Assembly: GCA_913776615.1 (NCBI GenBank)
Contig: CAJYPK010000005.1
Coordinates: 62,001 to 126,000, forward strand
Source: an uncultured Hymenobacter sp.
GTDB taxonomy: Bacteria > Bacteroidota > Bacteroidia > Cytophagales > Hymenobacteraceae
Direction: 5' to 3'
DNA: 64,000 bases
Of the stretch, positions 35,634 through 44,984 are shown one piece after another. Numbering within the stretch: position 1 is the stretch's first letter; every line of letters starts with the position of its first letter. The position numbers were made by a program, and so were the translations under genes. The notes beneath the pieces are model-generated. The model had not been told where the DNA came from. It saw only the letters and a list, made by a program, of their open reading frames with translations, and ran no database searches.

Positions 35634-38600
35634 ATGAAACACACTTCTACCCTCATCGGCGACGTAACTGTACCAAACCCTGACTTCCGCTTCGTATACG
35701 ACGTGCGGCTGAGCCAGTACCCCGCCGACCCCGATAACCTCGCCCTGGCCAAAGCCTACCAGTGGACCAACCAGCGCATCGGGGCCGATGAGCAGCCCTC
35801 GGTGCAGGTGCTCGAAACAGTGTGCAACGCATACGAATTCAGCAAGGAAGAGCCCCGGCGGGTGTTGCAGGCTACCTATGGCCACGGCAAGTCACACCTG
35901 GCCCTGGCGCTGGCCAATTTTTTCGGTCAGCCCAGCGGTTCGCCCGAAGTAGAGGCCGTGCTGGCCGGGGTAAAGCACGTGTCGCCGGGTGTGGAAATCC
36001 GCCTGCGCACCTTTAAAGCTGACCGCGCCCCCTATCTAGTACTGCGCCTGACGGGCGGTAGTGACGACAGTCTCTCCGCTGCCGTGGTGCGTGGTTTCGA
36101 AACCGCTCTTAATGAGAATCCCGCCACCCGTGGCACCGAGTTAGGCCTGTGGTTCGACAAGGCCCTGACCGTGCTCAATAAGTTCACCCCCACGCAAGTC
36201 AAAGACGCCGATAAATACCTAGAAATTCACGCTCCTGAAGAAAAGCTCGACCTAGGAGCCTTGCGCGCTACCCTGCACGGCGACCTGCGCGACGGCCGCC
36301 ACCGCGAGCTAACCCACCAGCTGGTCGAGCATATTCTAGGCGTGTATCCCAACTTTGGGGCCGCCCTCACGCCCCGCGAACTACTCAACAAAGTAGGCCG
36401 CGAGTTTTGTGGTCCCGGCAAAGCCTTTGCCGGTATTTTGGTGCTCTTCGACGAGTTTGCCGCCTTCGTCGAGTCCTACGCCCGCCAGTACGGCCGCCAC
36501 ACCGAAAGCCAGCCCCTGCAAAGCCTGCTCGATGGCATCAGCGACTTGCAGCAGCCCGAGCCCGGCCAGACTGGCAAGCGTAATAAAGCGGTATTGTTGG
36601 CCTTCTCCCAGCAGGACCCCGACGACGTGGCCGAGATAGCCATGCGCGAGCGTGGAGCCAGCAAAACCACTCTCGGCGATCTCAAGAAAGAGCTGACCCG
36701 CCTACCCAATGAGGCCCGCAACCCGCTCTATTCTCCTATGGAAGCCGTGCTTGATGCCTATCTCAAGCAAGACAAAAACGTGTGGGAGGCCCTCACGCCC
36801 GACGACTCTCCCGCTGACAGCGACGTGATGGATGCCGTCGATGCCGTGCGTAATTTCTTCCCCCAGCGCTACAACGATGCCGCCGGCTGGACCCTCGACC
36901 GCATCAGCCATACCCTGGCCTACGGCTGCCACCCGTTGCATCCGCTTACCACGGCCTTGCTGTGCTCGGCCACCTTGCGCGCTGGCTCCGCCGCCCGCAC
37001 GGTCTTGTCGTTCGTCACTGACACCATCAAAGATGCAAAGGGCCGCCCCGCCCTAGCCGACGACGGCCGCCTGTGCTGGATACGCCCTATCGCGCTGGTC
37101 ACCTACTACAAGCACCAGCTTGTAGCCGAAGATGCCTGGAAGCAATACCAGACCACTCTCAGCAAGGCCAACCCCGCCAACATCCCGCACACCGAGGCTA
37201 CGTTGCAGGCTATGCTGCTCTACCTCACTGCCGAATTCAAGCCCGGCGACACGGATGCGACCGACTACTTCGGCGCCTTAGCCGTGCTCACTGGCCTGGC
37301 GCGCCCTGCGGTAAAGCGTGCCCTCACTGCACTCGAAAGCGCCGGCTATATTGAGCACGATTCGGTAAGCGCTACCTACCGGTTTTGGGCCAATAACCAG
37401 GACGGCTCCCAGGTGCGCCTGGCCGTAACCGAAGGACTCGAAAAACTCAAGCGCGACGACAATAAAATGCTCGTCGCCCTCGACCGTAGCCTACGCCAGG
37501 AAGAAGCCAATTTTGCTTCGCTAGGGGCCGTTTCGTTCCTCAATACCACGAATTCTGATTGGAACGCCCGCATTCAGTTCGTACCGCGCCAGCTGTGGGC
37601 ACCCGAGTATCTGGCCATGCTGCTTCAGCCTCGCCGGCTCGAAGCTAACGGCCGTCTCTCCGACGCGACCCGTGGCTATGTGCTTGTCCCCCTGGCTACC
37701 AGCGATGCCGACGTGCAGTGGCTGCGTCAGCACGCCGAGCGCGACCTAAATAAAGCCATAAGCAGCTTCGCCGACCGCCAGCAGGTGCCGCCCGTAGTAG
37801 CCGTGCTACCCAAAAAGCCCCACGATGCCCTTGTTAATGGGATATTGGAGCTAGATGTACTGGGCAATCTTTCTGATGCTCAAAAACGCGACCTAGGGGC
37901 CGAGCCGCTTACTCAGCGCCGCACCGCCGTGCGCACCAAAGTGCAGAGCGCCCTCGATGCCCTCAAAGCTGATGTGCGAGCCGCGGCTGATTACATCGTG
38001 CCCACCATTCACCGCTCCGGTGTCGAGCGGCAACTCACTGGTAAGCGCAATGTCAACCTCTCCCACGTGCTGGCCGCCGCCTACGAAACGGTGTACTACC
38101 GCTATGCCCCCTATCTGGACGATTCTACCCGCGGTACTAAGCTGCGCGAAGCGGTAGGCATGGCTGCTGTGCGCCTTTATAAGGGCAATTTCCGCGATTG
38201 GGAAGAAGCCACCGTCCGGGGTAACCTTGGCCGCGCCCGCGACTTGTATAGTAAGGTATTGCGTATCGGCTCGCTCACCTCGTGGGGGGTAGTTGATAGA
38301 AGTGAACGGGTAACTCCTCCTAAATTACCAATCGTAAAACTCGCGTGGGACGTGTTGGAAGCCGCCGTGCCACCGGGTGCCGAGAGCCAGCCTTTGCGCC
38401 CAGCCCTATTACAGCTGCTTAACGCACCCTACGGCTATGATCCCTGGTCGCTCGGCCTACTCTTCGCCACCTGGTACGGTGCCAACCACCACCAGCTTCA
38501 GATTACTGATGCCCAGGGCCAGCCCCGCGATTACAATGCTTGGCTTGGTACCAACAATAATTTCGAGGCCATCCTCGAAACGATGCTGCACACCTACGAC

Positions 38601-39983
38601 CTGCGAGCTACCCGCATCAATGAGGTTGTGGTGGAAGGCGAAGTCCAGGAGCTAATCAGCAAGCTCCGCTTTCCCGCGCCCATGCCGCTGGCCGATGCCG
38701 ATGCCGCGCTCCAAAAGCTCACCCAGTTTGCCAGCGCCGAGGGTGGCAGCAGCACCCGTTTGCGTGAGGAAGCCCAGCAAGCAGCCGAGCAGCTAAACCA
38801 CGAAGTGAAGCAGGCGCAGGCTTACGAAACCCGTATTACAGAAGCGCTATTGTCGCTCGATGCGGTACCGGCTACTGCCAACGGCATCAGGCAGTTGGTC
38901 GAACTCTACCAGTTATTCAGCAACCCTACTAAAGCTGGCATACCGTTGGGGCGGGTGCAGCCCCCCAGCCAGGCCACCATCAGTCAGGCACAGAAAAGCG
39001 TATCCATTAAGTTGCGGCCCCTGCTTACCGATGTAAGCACTGAGCTAGCTAACATCCCTTCGCTGCGAAGCTATGAGCTATCTAAACAAAAGCTAAGTGC
39101 CTTGTTGGTAGTGATTACGCCGCTGGGTGAACCCGACCTAGAGCGTCGCGTCCGCGATGCGCAGGATGAATTAGAAAAACTCAATGAGGAGTACGGTAAA
39201 GTAGAGCTGGATAAAGAAATCCGCGAGAAGGTAACCGAGTCGCGTCGTGCCAGCACCTTAGGTCTTAGAGACTTGCGTGAGCTGCTGAATTACTTTTCCA
39301 GTGCTACTCCCCAAGCCGATTCTACTTTGTCGATGGTGGCCGAAGCTACCGTTGCCCTTAATTCCCGGCAGCAGGAAACCGAGGCTTGGCTACTTGCCAT
39401 GCAGGAGCGCGCTCAATTGCTTACCGAAGCCAGCGCCATTAATGTTTTTGAGCGCGACCTCAACCGCAAAGCCGCCCAGTTCGAGGGAACTTCTGAAAAC
39501 GAGCAGCTTAAAGAGTTAGAGCTTCATGCCAAAAGGGTAGGTTCATTGCTAGCCGACCTCAAAGAGCAGCGCAGCAAGAAGCCCAAAACTGCCGATGACA
39601 TGCGCAAGGTCGTGCGCGAATACGAACGCCTGGCGGCCCGTGAGGGCCTTACTGAGGCTCAGCTAGCCCTTATTGCCCAGGAGCGCACCGATTTCGAGCG
39701 CCGCTTCGACCAGCAGCGACAAGCTGCCAGTCAAAAGCTCGATGAGTTGATTCGTAGCAATGAAGACAAAGAGGCCCCTGCGCCGCTGCTGGACGCTGCC
39801 GAGAAAAAGCTCGAATTCTTGCCCGATGAGGACAAACCCCGCCGTGATGCTCTGGAGAAAGACCTCAAGCGCCGCATTGCCAAAGACCGTGCAAGCATCG
39901 CCGAAAAAGCTTTTCTTGACATCGGCAACCGCACGGAGCAAAAGGCCCTGCTGACCAAGCTCCAGCATCTGCTCGAACACTAA
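35634..39983 (+). CDS. BrxC/PglY-like giant P-loop ATPase, 1449 aa
   Basis: The N-terminus leads into the Walker A segment ATYGHGKSHLALALANFFG (K86, S87); Walker B is ILVLFDEFAAFVES near residues 267-280. A central helical region follows, and about the last 430 residues (from roughly 1020) are Glu/Lys/Ala-rich and predicted to form long coiled coils (DELEKLNEEYGKVELDKEI, RTDFERRFDQQRQAASQKL). This size and layout match the large ATPase of BREX/Pgl systems, where it is essential together with PglZ. The PglZ gene follows after about 20 bp. The 1117-aa ATPase upstream is a separate family, so the operon carries two. Confidence 0.75.
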   Translation: MKHTSTLIGDVTVPNPDFRFVYDVRLSQYPADPDNLALAKAYQWTNQRIGADEQPSVQVLETVCNAYEFSKEEPRRVLQATYGHGKSHLALALANFFGQPSGSPEVEAVLAGVKHVSPGVEIRLRTFKADRAPYLVLRLTGGSDDSLSAAVVRGFETALNENPATRGTELGLWFDKALTVLNKFTPTQVKDADKYLEIHAPEEKLDLGALRATLHGDLRDGRHRELTHQLVEHILGVYPNFGAALTPRELLNKVGREFCGPGKAFAGILVLFDEFAAFVESYARQYGRHTESQPLQSLLDGISDLQQPEPGQTGKRNKAVLLAFSQQDPDDVAEIAMRERGASKTTLGDLKKELTRLPNEARNPLYSPMEAVLDAYLKQDKNVWEALTPDDSPADSDVMDAVDAVRNFFPQRYNDAAGWTLDRISHTLAYGCHPLHPLTTALLCSATLRAGSAARTVLSFVTDTIKDAKGRPALADDGRLCWIRPIALVTYYKHQLVAEDAWKQYQTTLSKANPANIPHTEATLQAMLLYLTAEFKPGDTDATDYFGALAVLTGLARPAVKRALTALESAGYIEHDSVSATYRFWANNQDGSQVRLAVTEGLEKLKRDDNKMLVALDRSLRQEEANFASLGAVSFLNTTNSDWNARIQFVPRQLWAPEYLAMLLQPRRLEANGRLSDATRGYVLVPLATSDADVQWLRQHAERDLNKAISSFADRQQVPPVVAVLPKKPHDALVNGILELDVLGNLSDAQKRDLGAEPLTQRRTAVRTKVQSALDALKADVRAAADYIVPTIHRSGVERQLTGKRNVNLSHVLAAAYETVYYRYAPYLDDSTRGTKLREAVGMAAVRLYKGNFRDWEEATVRGNLGRARDLYSKVLRIGSLTSWGVVDRSERVTPPKLPIVKLAWDVLEAAVPPGAESQPLRPALLQLLNAPYGYDPWSLGLLFATWYGANHHQLQITDAQGQPRDYNAWLGTNNNFEAILETMLHTYDLRATRINEVVVEGEVQELISKLRFPAPMPLADADAALQKLTQFASAEGGSSTRLREEAQQAAEQLNHEVKQAQAYETRITEALLSLDAVPATANGIRQLVELYQLFSNPTKAGIPLGRVQPPSQATISQAQKSVSIKLRPLLTDVSTELANIPSLRSYELSKQKLSALLVVITPLGEPDLERRVRDAQDELEKLNEEYGKVELDKEIREKVTESRRASTLGLRDLRELLNYFSSATPQADSTLSMVAEATVALNSRQQETEAWLLAMQERAQLLTEASAINVFERDLNRKAAQFEGTSENEQLKELELHAKRVGSLLADLKEQRSKKPKTADDMRKVVREYERLAAREGLTEAQLALIAQERTDFERRFDQQRQAASQKLDELIRSNEDKEAPAPLLDAAEKKLEFLPDEDKPRRDALEKDLKRRIAKDRASIAEKAFLDIGNRTEQKALLTKLQHLLEH

Positions 39984-40008
39984 TCCGTCTATTTTTTCGT
40001 CGTTGCTT

Positions 40009-42324
40009 GTGTCGCCTCTAAGCTCTTTTTTACTGCTCGACCCCTACGGCGATGCCCTAGTGCCACTCGGCTACACTCTCGTCACTACCGAGTTGGAATG
40101 GCTGCGCGAAATTAACGGCGCTGGCACTTCGGTGCCCTTAGTAGTAGTGCGCGGTGCCAGCCTCACGTCATGGGCCAGGACCTGGTGGGAAGCCCAGGGC
40201 GGCGAGTGCCAGAAGTTGGATTCGCCAGGTTACATACTCCAACAGTTAGTACCTACCCTGTCCACCGTCGCTGCTCAGGCCGTCGCCCAGGAGTTAAACG
40301 CGCATTGGGGCGAAGCTACCTGGCCTGCCGCCCTCACGCTGCCAGAAGTACTCACCGCGCTTTACCCATCCGCTCCGGCACTATGGGAAGCTGTGCCCAG
40401 CGCCGAGCCTGTCGACGTAGCGAACGTTGCCGGTCAGTGGCACGCTTGGCTCTACGAATCCGGCCGCACCGAGTGGCCGCCCTATTACGAGCCTGTGCTA
40501 GCCGCATGGGCTGCTGAGTGGCAAAAAGCTACTACCCAAGCCACTGCTCTGTTGCCACTCGACCCAGCCGCCGCGCAAGGTGTGTACCGCGCCTGGGTAG
40601 GATTAGCCACCGAGCCGGTACCTCGGCCACTGCGGCAGGTCTTTAATTGGGCTGGCCCTTGCCCGGTACCTGTGCCAGCCGCTTGGCTAGCCGAAGCCCG
40701 CCACCATTGGGAAACTGACCTGCCCCGGTACGTAGCTGCTCGCCCAGCCGGTACGGAAGCTGGTATCGCAATAGTCGCTTGGTGGTCGCAGGTAACCAAC
40801 CAGCATCTACACCCCGACTTGCTACCATTGGCCCTTGGTGTGGCCGTGCAGTACGTGCATCAGCACCGTGCTGCGCTCACCGCCGACCTGTTGCGTGCTT
40901 TACGCAGTAATATGGCCCCCGAGGATTACACCGAGCTGGCCCGCCACCTGCCACCTGCCGAACCTGGCCTACTGCCCACTGACCCCGAAGCCGTATTGCA
41001 ATGGGCTACCGATGAGTACTTGCCCTACCGCCTCTGGCAAGCTGCATTAGAGCAATCAGATGAGGCTGCCGCTGCTGTAGTGCGCCATCATGCACTGGCC
41101 TTTGGTAGTTGGCTCCTGGCCAATTACCCTGGTCGGCTTACTGGTGCTACCCATAGCTATCAGCAGCTTTACTGGGCGCAGTCCGACCGCGTGCTTCCGC
41201 AGCAGAAAAACGAAGTAGTGGTATGGGTTATTGCCGATGGCTTAGGTTGGGCCGATGCTCGTTACGTAGCTCAGAAAGTAGGGGAACAGTCTGCCAATCG
41301 TCTCACTACTATTGGTGCTGCCCGCTGCTTCGGATTGTTGCCCACCATCACACGCTTCACCAAAGTGCCTGTGCGAGCCGGTAGGCCTTACATCAACACC
41401 CTCAGCCGTTCAGCTGAGTTTGCTGCCGAATTTGCCACCGATGTGCGCGATAGCCAAGACCCTGTGCCCCGTGCCCGCCAGCTCGTCGGTGGCCAGCTAT
41501 TGGTGTGGAAGCCCTTGCAGCCCGACTTCACGTACCACGAGTCCGCTGAGGCCTCAATGGTGCGTCGCAATGTGGTTGGCGTACTCAATTTGATGGCTCA
41601 AACTATCGTTGCGATAGCCCAAAATATATCTCGCACCCTGAGTTTGCGGATAATCATCACCACTGACCACGGCCGCATGTTGGGCACCGGTACTCGGGCA
41701 GTAACCGTGCCCGCTGGCTTTGAGGCTCACGGGCGCGTTGCTTACCGCCAGGCCCCCGGCCTACCCCCCGAGCCCTCGCCCGACATCGAATGGCTCGACC
41801 CCGATTTCTTCAACCTACCCGATTGGGTAGGGGTCGTGCGCGACGAGCGCAGCTTCCGCAAGCTGCACAAAGATGGCGTCCAGTCCGGTGGCCCCGATAA
41901 CTTCTCCCACGGCGGTATATGGCCCGAAGAAGTCGTTGTGCCCTGGCTAACGCTCCAGCGCGATGCCTTACCCGTCAACGTAACGGGTACTGCCACTGGC
42001 CGGGCGCGTGCAGGTAGCATGGGCACTGCTAAGCTGCAACTTTTCAACGAGGCCGACCGCTCCGTTCGCTTGCGCCGCATCCACATTACCTGGTCCGTTG
42101 GTCCACCGCTCGAAGTCGGAATTACTGCTACCCTTCCTGGGCAGCAAAGTATATCCATACCCGTTCCACTCACCGATTGGCCCGATGGATTGAGAATTGG
42201 CGGCGCTACTATTTTTATAACTGCCGAGCTGCCCGACGGCCGCGAGCAGCAATTCCGCCTGAGCAATCAACTTAGTGCCGATGAGTTCCAAACCCGCCAG
42301 GTTGACTTACTCGGCGACCTTTAA
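40009..42324 (+). CDS. pglZ: PglZ-domain protein of the BREX-like system
   Basis: A protein of about 771 aa. After a 390-residue helical N-terminal part, the PglZ (alkaline-phosphatase-superfamily) domain begins at VVVWVIADGLGWADARYV (about residue 403; the Asp is the metal site), continues with IIITTDHGRMLGTG (about 550) and FSHGGIWPEEVVVPWLTL (about 632). PglZ is the signature gene of all BREX types and is needed for protection; biochemical work points to a phosphodiesterase-type fold. The last 120 residues form a beta-rich domain (PLEVGITATLPGQ, GGATIFITAELPDG). GTG 40009 or TTG 40003 are the start candidates. BrxL follows after 14 bp. Confidence 0.9.
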   Translation: MSPLSSFLLLDPYGDALVPLGYTLVTTELEWLREINGAGTSVPLVVVRGASLTSWARTWWEAQGGECQKLDSPGYILQQLVPTLSTVAAQAVAQELNAHWGEATWPAALTLPEVLTALYPSAPALWEAVPSAEPVDVANVAGQWHAWLYESGRTEWPPYYEPVLAAWAAEWQKATTQATALLPLDPAAAQGVYRAWVGLATEPVPRPLRQVFNWAGPCPVPVPAAWLAEARHHWETDLPRYVAARPAGTEAGIAIVAWWSQVTNQHLHPDLLPLALGVAVQYVHQHRAALTADLLRALRSNMAPEDYTELARHLPPAEPGLLPTDPEAVLQWATDEYLPYRLWQAALEQSDEAAAAVVRHHALAFGSWLLANYPGRLTGATHSYQQLYWAQSDRVLPQQKNEVVVWVIADGLGWADARYVAQKVGEQSANRLTTIGAARCFGLLPTITRFTKVPVRAGRPYINTLSRSAEFAAEFATDVRDSQDPVPRARQLVGGQLLVWKPLQPDFTYHESAEASMVRRNVVGVLNLMAQTIVAIAQNISRTLSLRIIITTDHGRMLGTGTRAVTVPAGFEAHGRVAYRQAPGLPPEPSPDIEWLDPDFFNLPDWVGVVRDERSFRKLHKDGVQSGGPDNFSHGGIWPEEVVVPWLTLQRDALPVNVTGTATGRARAGSMGTAKLQLFNEADRSVRLRRIHITWSVGPPLEVGITATLPGQQSISIPVPLTDWPDGLRIGGATIFITAELPDGREQQFRLSNQLSADEFQTRQVDLLGDL

Positions 42325-42338
42325 CGCTTCTTCTCATT

Positions 42339-43823
42339 ATGGCTACTAATACTGATGAATTGTTCAGTGGGCTCTTCGATGATAGCTCTGTTGCGCTGCC
42401 CCGCCTGGTGCACGGCGTGGACATGGCTGCGCTCGAAACCAAGGTGGTAAACGTCTTCGGCAACGTATCCATCGACAAGCGCCGTCTACCCGCTTCTAAA
42501 TTGCAAAGCCGGGGCATTCCTGGCTACGTAGCCGAGTGGGTATTAGAGTCCCGTGTTCCCGGTCGTGGCCCCCTCTCAGCTGAGGATGCTACCAAAGTAT
42601 TAGAGTGGGCCGCCCGTGTAGTCCCCAAGGCTGACGAGGGCAACCTCATCCGCAACCGATTATTAAATGGCGAGGCCGTGCGGATTCTTACTCCCGTGCA
42701 AGTAGACGTAAACCTGACCGGCAAAAAGGCCGAGCGGGTTGCCAAACTTCCCATGATAGGCGAGGAGCGAGCACAAATTGCCGAGCACCTACTCGAAACC
42801 TACCCCGCTCTATTGCAGCAAGGCATGTGGGGCGTAGCGCAGCTCATCTATATCCGCGACCAGGGCATCGTTATCACCGAGTTTCAGCCTATGCAGGCTA
42901 CCGTGGATTTAGCCCGGTGGCGCGAAGCCCGCCGCGAGTTCACGCTGGCCGAATGGCGCTCCCTGCTACTGCTCACGATGGGCTATAACCCCGCCGCATA
43001 TACCCCCAATCAGCAACTACTAGTGCTGGCTCGTTTGCTGCCCTTGGTTCAGAAAAACGTGCACCTCATGGAGTTAGCTCCAAAGGGTACCGGCAAAAGC
43101 TACGTCTACGAAAATATTTCGCCGCTCGTGCGCCTTATCAGTGGCGGCAACGTGTCGCCAGCTGTTCTTTTCGTCAATAACCAAACCAACCAGCCTGGCA
43201 TCTTGGCTCGTTACGCGGTAGTCGTGCTAGACGAGGTGCAAACCCTTAAATTTGAGAATCCCGCCGAAATCGTTGGGGGCCTGAAAGGTTACCTAGCCAA
43301 TGGCAAAATATCACGGGGTGGCAAGCATGAGATAGCTTCCGACTGTGGCTTTGTATTGCTAGCTAACATCACCCTCGACGCGAGCCAGCGTCCCGCCCGC
43401 ACGCCCTATGTGAGCGAGCTACCCAAATTCTTGCAGGAAACCGCCTTCCTTGACCGTATTCGCGGCCTCATCCCCGGCTGGGAAATTCCGAAGCTTTCCC
43501 CTGCTAGCTTCGCTGAGCAAAGCGGCCTCAAAGCCGACTACTTCAGTGACATCCTGCTGCTACTACGTCAGGAGTTAGAAACCGACGCCTATTGCGCCCG
43601 CCATATCCAGCTAGGCCCTGACGCCTACCAGCGCAATCAAGAGAGCATTCGTGCCTTAGCTAGTGGCTATATGAAGCTGCTTTTCCCTCATGGCGAAGTA
43701 AAGGACGAGGACTTTAAAAAATACTGCGTTCAGCCGGCTATCAACCTGCGCCAAGGTGTTTGGGACCAGCTTTATACTCTCGACCCCGAGTATCGCAAAT
43801 ACGGTCAGTTCGTGACTCCCTAA
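42339..43823 (+). CDS. brxL: BrxL-like AAA+ ATPase lacking the Lon-protease domain
   Basis: A 494-aa protein. The sequence MELAPKGTGKSYVYENISPLVRLISGGNVSPAVLFVNN (Walker A about residue 246), YAVVVLDEVQTLKFENPAEIVGGLKGYLANGKISRGGKHEI (Walker B about 293) and GFVLLANITLD is typical of BrxL. BrxL proteins usually have about 650-700 residues with a C-terminal Lon-like protease domain; here the protein ends soon after the AAA+ lid, so that part is absent. BrxL is an ATP-dependent DNA-translocating ring required for BREX protection. The cysteine desulfurase gene starts 9 bp downstream. Confidence 0.9.
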   Translation: MATNTDELFSGLFDDSSVALPRLVHGVDMAALETKVVNVFGNVSIDKRRLPASKLQSRGIPGYVAEWVLESRVPGRGPLSAEDATKVLEWAARVVPKADEGNLIRNRLLNGEAVRILTPVQVDVNLTGKKAERVAKLPMIGEERAQIAEHLLETYPALLQQGMWGVAQLIYIRDQGIVITEFQPMQATVDLARWREARREFTLAEWRSLLLLTMGYNPAAYTPNQQLLVLARLLPLVQKNVHLMELAPKGTGKSYVYENISPLVRLISGGNVSPAVLFVNNQTNQPGILARYAVVVLDEVQTLKFENPAEIVGGLKGYLANGKISRGGKHEIASDCGFVLLANITLDASQRPARTPYVSELPKFLQETAFLDRIRGLIPGWEIPKLSPASFAEQSGLKADYFSDILLLLRQELETDAYCARHIQLGPDAYQRNQESIRALASGYMKLLFPHGEVKDEDFKKYCVQPAINLRQGVWDQLYTLDPEYRKYGQFVTP

Positions 43824-43832
43824 CTTACCCCG

Positions 43833-44984
43833 ATGCAGCCCCTGATTTACCTCGACCATCACGCCACTACCCCCTGCGACCCGCTAGTAGTAGAGGCCAT
43901 GCTGCCTTACTTCACCACGCAGTTTGGCAACCCTTCCTCGGCCCACGCTGCCGGCGCTCGTACCGCTGATGTTGTGCAGACTGCCCGCGAGCAAGTGGCT
44001 GGCTTAGTAGGGGCGCAGCCAGGCGAAGTCGTCTTCACCAGCGGTGCTACCGAGGCCAACAATCTAGCCCTGCTCGGCTACGCCCGCGCTGCCCGCGTTA
44101 CCAATCCGCGCCGCCGCATTGTCATTTCTGCCATTGAACATAAAGCCATCATCAACCCTGCCAAGCAACTGGCTCGCGAAGGCTTTGAAATAATTACACT
44201 CCCCGTAGACACCCAAGGCACTGTAGACCTAGACGCCGCTGCTGAAGCTATTACCCCCGATACCCTACTAGTTTCTATCCACGCCGCCAACGGTGAAATC
44301 GGCACTATCCAGCCTATCCAGCAGCTGGCGCAGCTGGCCCACGCCGTCGGTGCGCTCATCCACACCGATGCCGCCCAAGCAGTAGGCAAAATCCCAATTG
44401 ACCTACTAGCGTGGGGTGTTGATTTCTTATCCATTAGCGCCCACAAGCTCTACGGCCCCCAAGGGGTAGGAGCCTTAATCGTACGCCACCCACGCCGCAT
44501 CCAGCTGGAGCCTCTAGGGTACGGCGGCGGTCAGGAACGTAGTTGGCGCTCTGGTACCCTTAACGTGCCAGGTATTGTTGGCTTCGGTGCCGCCTGCGCA
44601 CTCTGCGCAGACCTGCTACCCACTGAAAGTATCCGCCTCGCAACCCTCCGCGATGAGTTTGAAGCTGCTATACTAGCCGCCATACCAGAAGCTCACCGCA
44701 ATGGCAACCTGAATAACCGTCTCCCTCACAATAGCAGTCTCACCTTCCCAGGCATTGAAGCCGACGCTTTGCTTGCCCGCTTGCCTCAGCTTGCCCTTAG
44801 TACTGGTTCGGCTTGTGACTCTGGTACGGTCGAGCCTTCAGCTACCCTACTAGCTATCGCACTTTCTCGTGATGATGCTCGTGCTACGGTAAGGGTAGGA
44901 GCGGGAAGATTTATCTCGGAAAAAGATTTATCTTATAGCTGTAATATTATGGTAAGACAAATTAATTTGCTGAAAAACATGTAA
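43833..44984 (+). CDS. Cysteine desulfurase (DndA/IscS-like) at the end of the operon
   Basis: A 383-aa PLP enzyme taking sulfur from cysteine. The hallmark blocks are LDHHATTPCDPLVVEAMLPYF, FTSGATEANNLALLG, ISAIEHKAI, DAAQAVGKIPIDLLAWGVDFLSISAHKLYGPQGVG with the PLP Lys, and the active-site Cys loop STGSACDSG. In Dnd systems DndA (or IscS) delivers the sulfur that DndC inserts into the DNA backbone. A housekeeping IscS is not usually at the end of a phage-defence operon, and it is tightly linked here (9 bp after brxL), so it is read as the sulfur donor of this system. The coding sequence becomes A+T-rich at the very end. Confidence 0.88.
   Translation: MQPLIYLDHHATTPCDPLVVEAMLPYFTTQFGNPSSAHAAGARTADVVQTAREQVAGLVGAQPGEVVFTSGATEANNLALLGYARAARVTNPRRRIVISAIEHKAIINPAKQLAREGFEIITLPVDTQGTVDLDAAAEAITPDTLLVSIHAANGEIGTIQPIQQLAQLAHAVGALIHTDAAQAVGKIPIDLLAWGVDFLSISAHKLYGPQGVGALIVRHPRRIQLEPLGYGGGQERSWRSGTLNVPGIVGFGAACALCADLLPTESIRLATLRDEFEAAILAAIPEAHRNGNLNNRLPHNSSLTFPGIEADALLARLPQLALSTGSACDSGTVEPSATLLAIALSRDDARATVRVGAGRFISEKDLSYSCNIMVRQINLLKNM

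Noticed and set aside
27860..44984. Ordinary BREX type 1 or DISARM system
   Set aside because: No PglX or other DNA methylase, no BrxA/BrxB-like or DrmA/B-type gene is visible; the PAPS-reductase gene points to type 4.
27860..44984. Complete Dnd or Ssp phosphorothioation system
   Set aside because: DndB, DndD, DndE and SspB/D-type genes are not recognisable; only DndA-like and DndC-like genes are present.
43833..44984. Housekeeping IscS unrelated to the operon
   Set aside because: It begins 9 bp after brxL on the same strand inside the island and has no Isc/Suf neighbours, so linkage to the system is more likely, though not proven.
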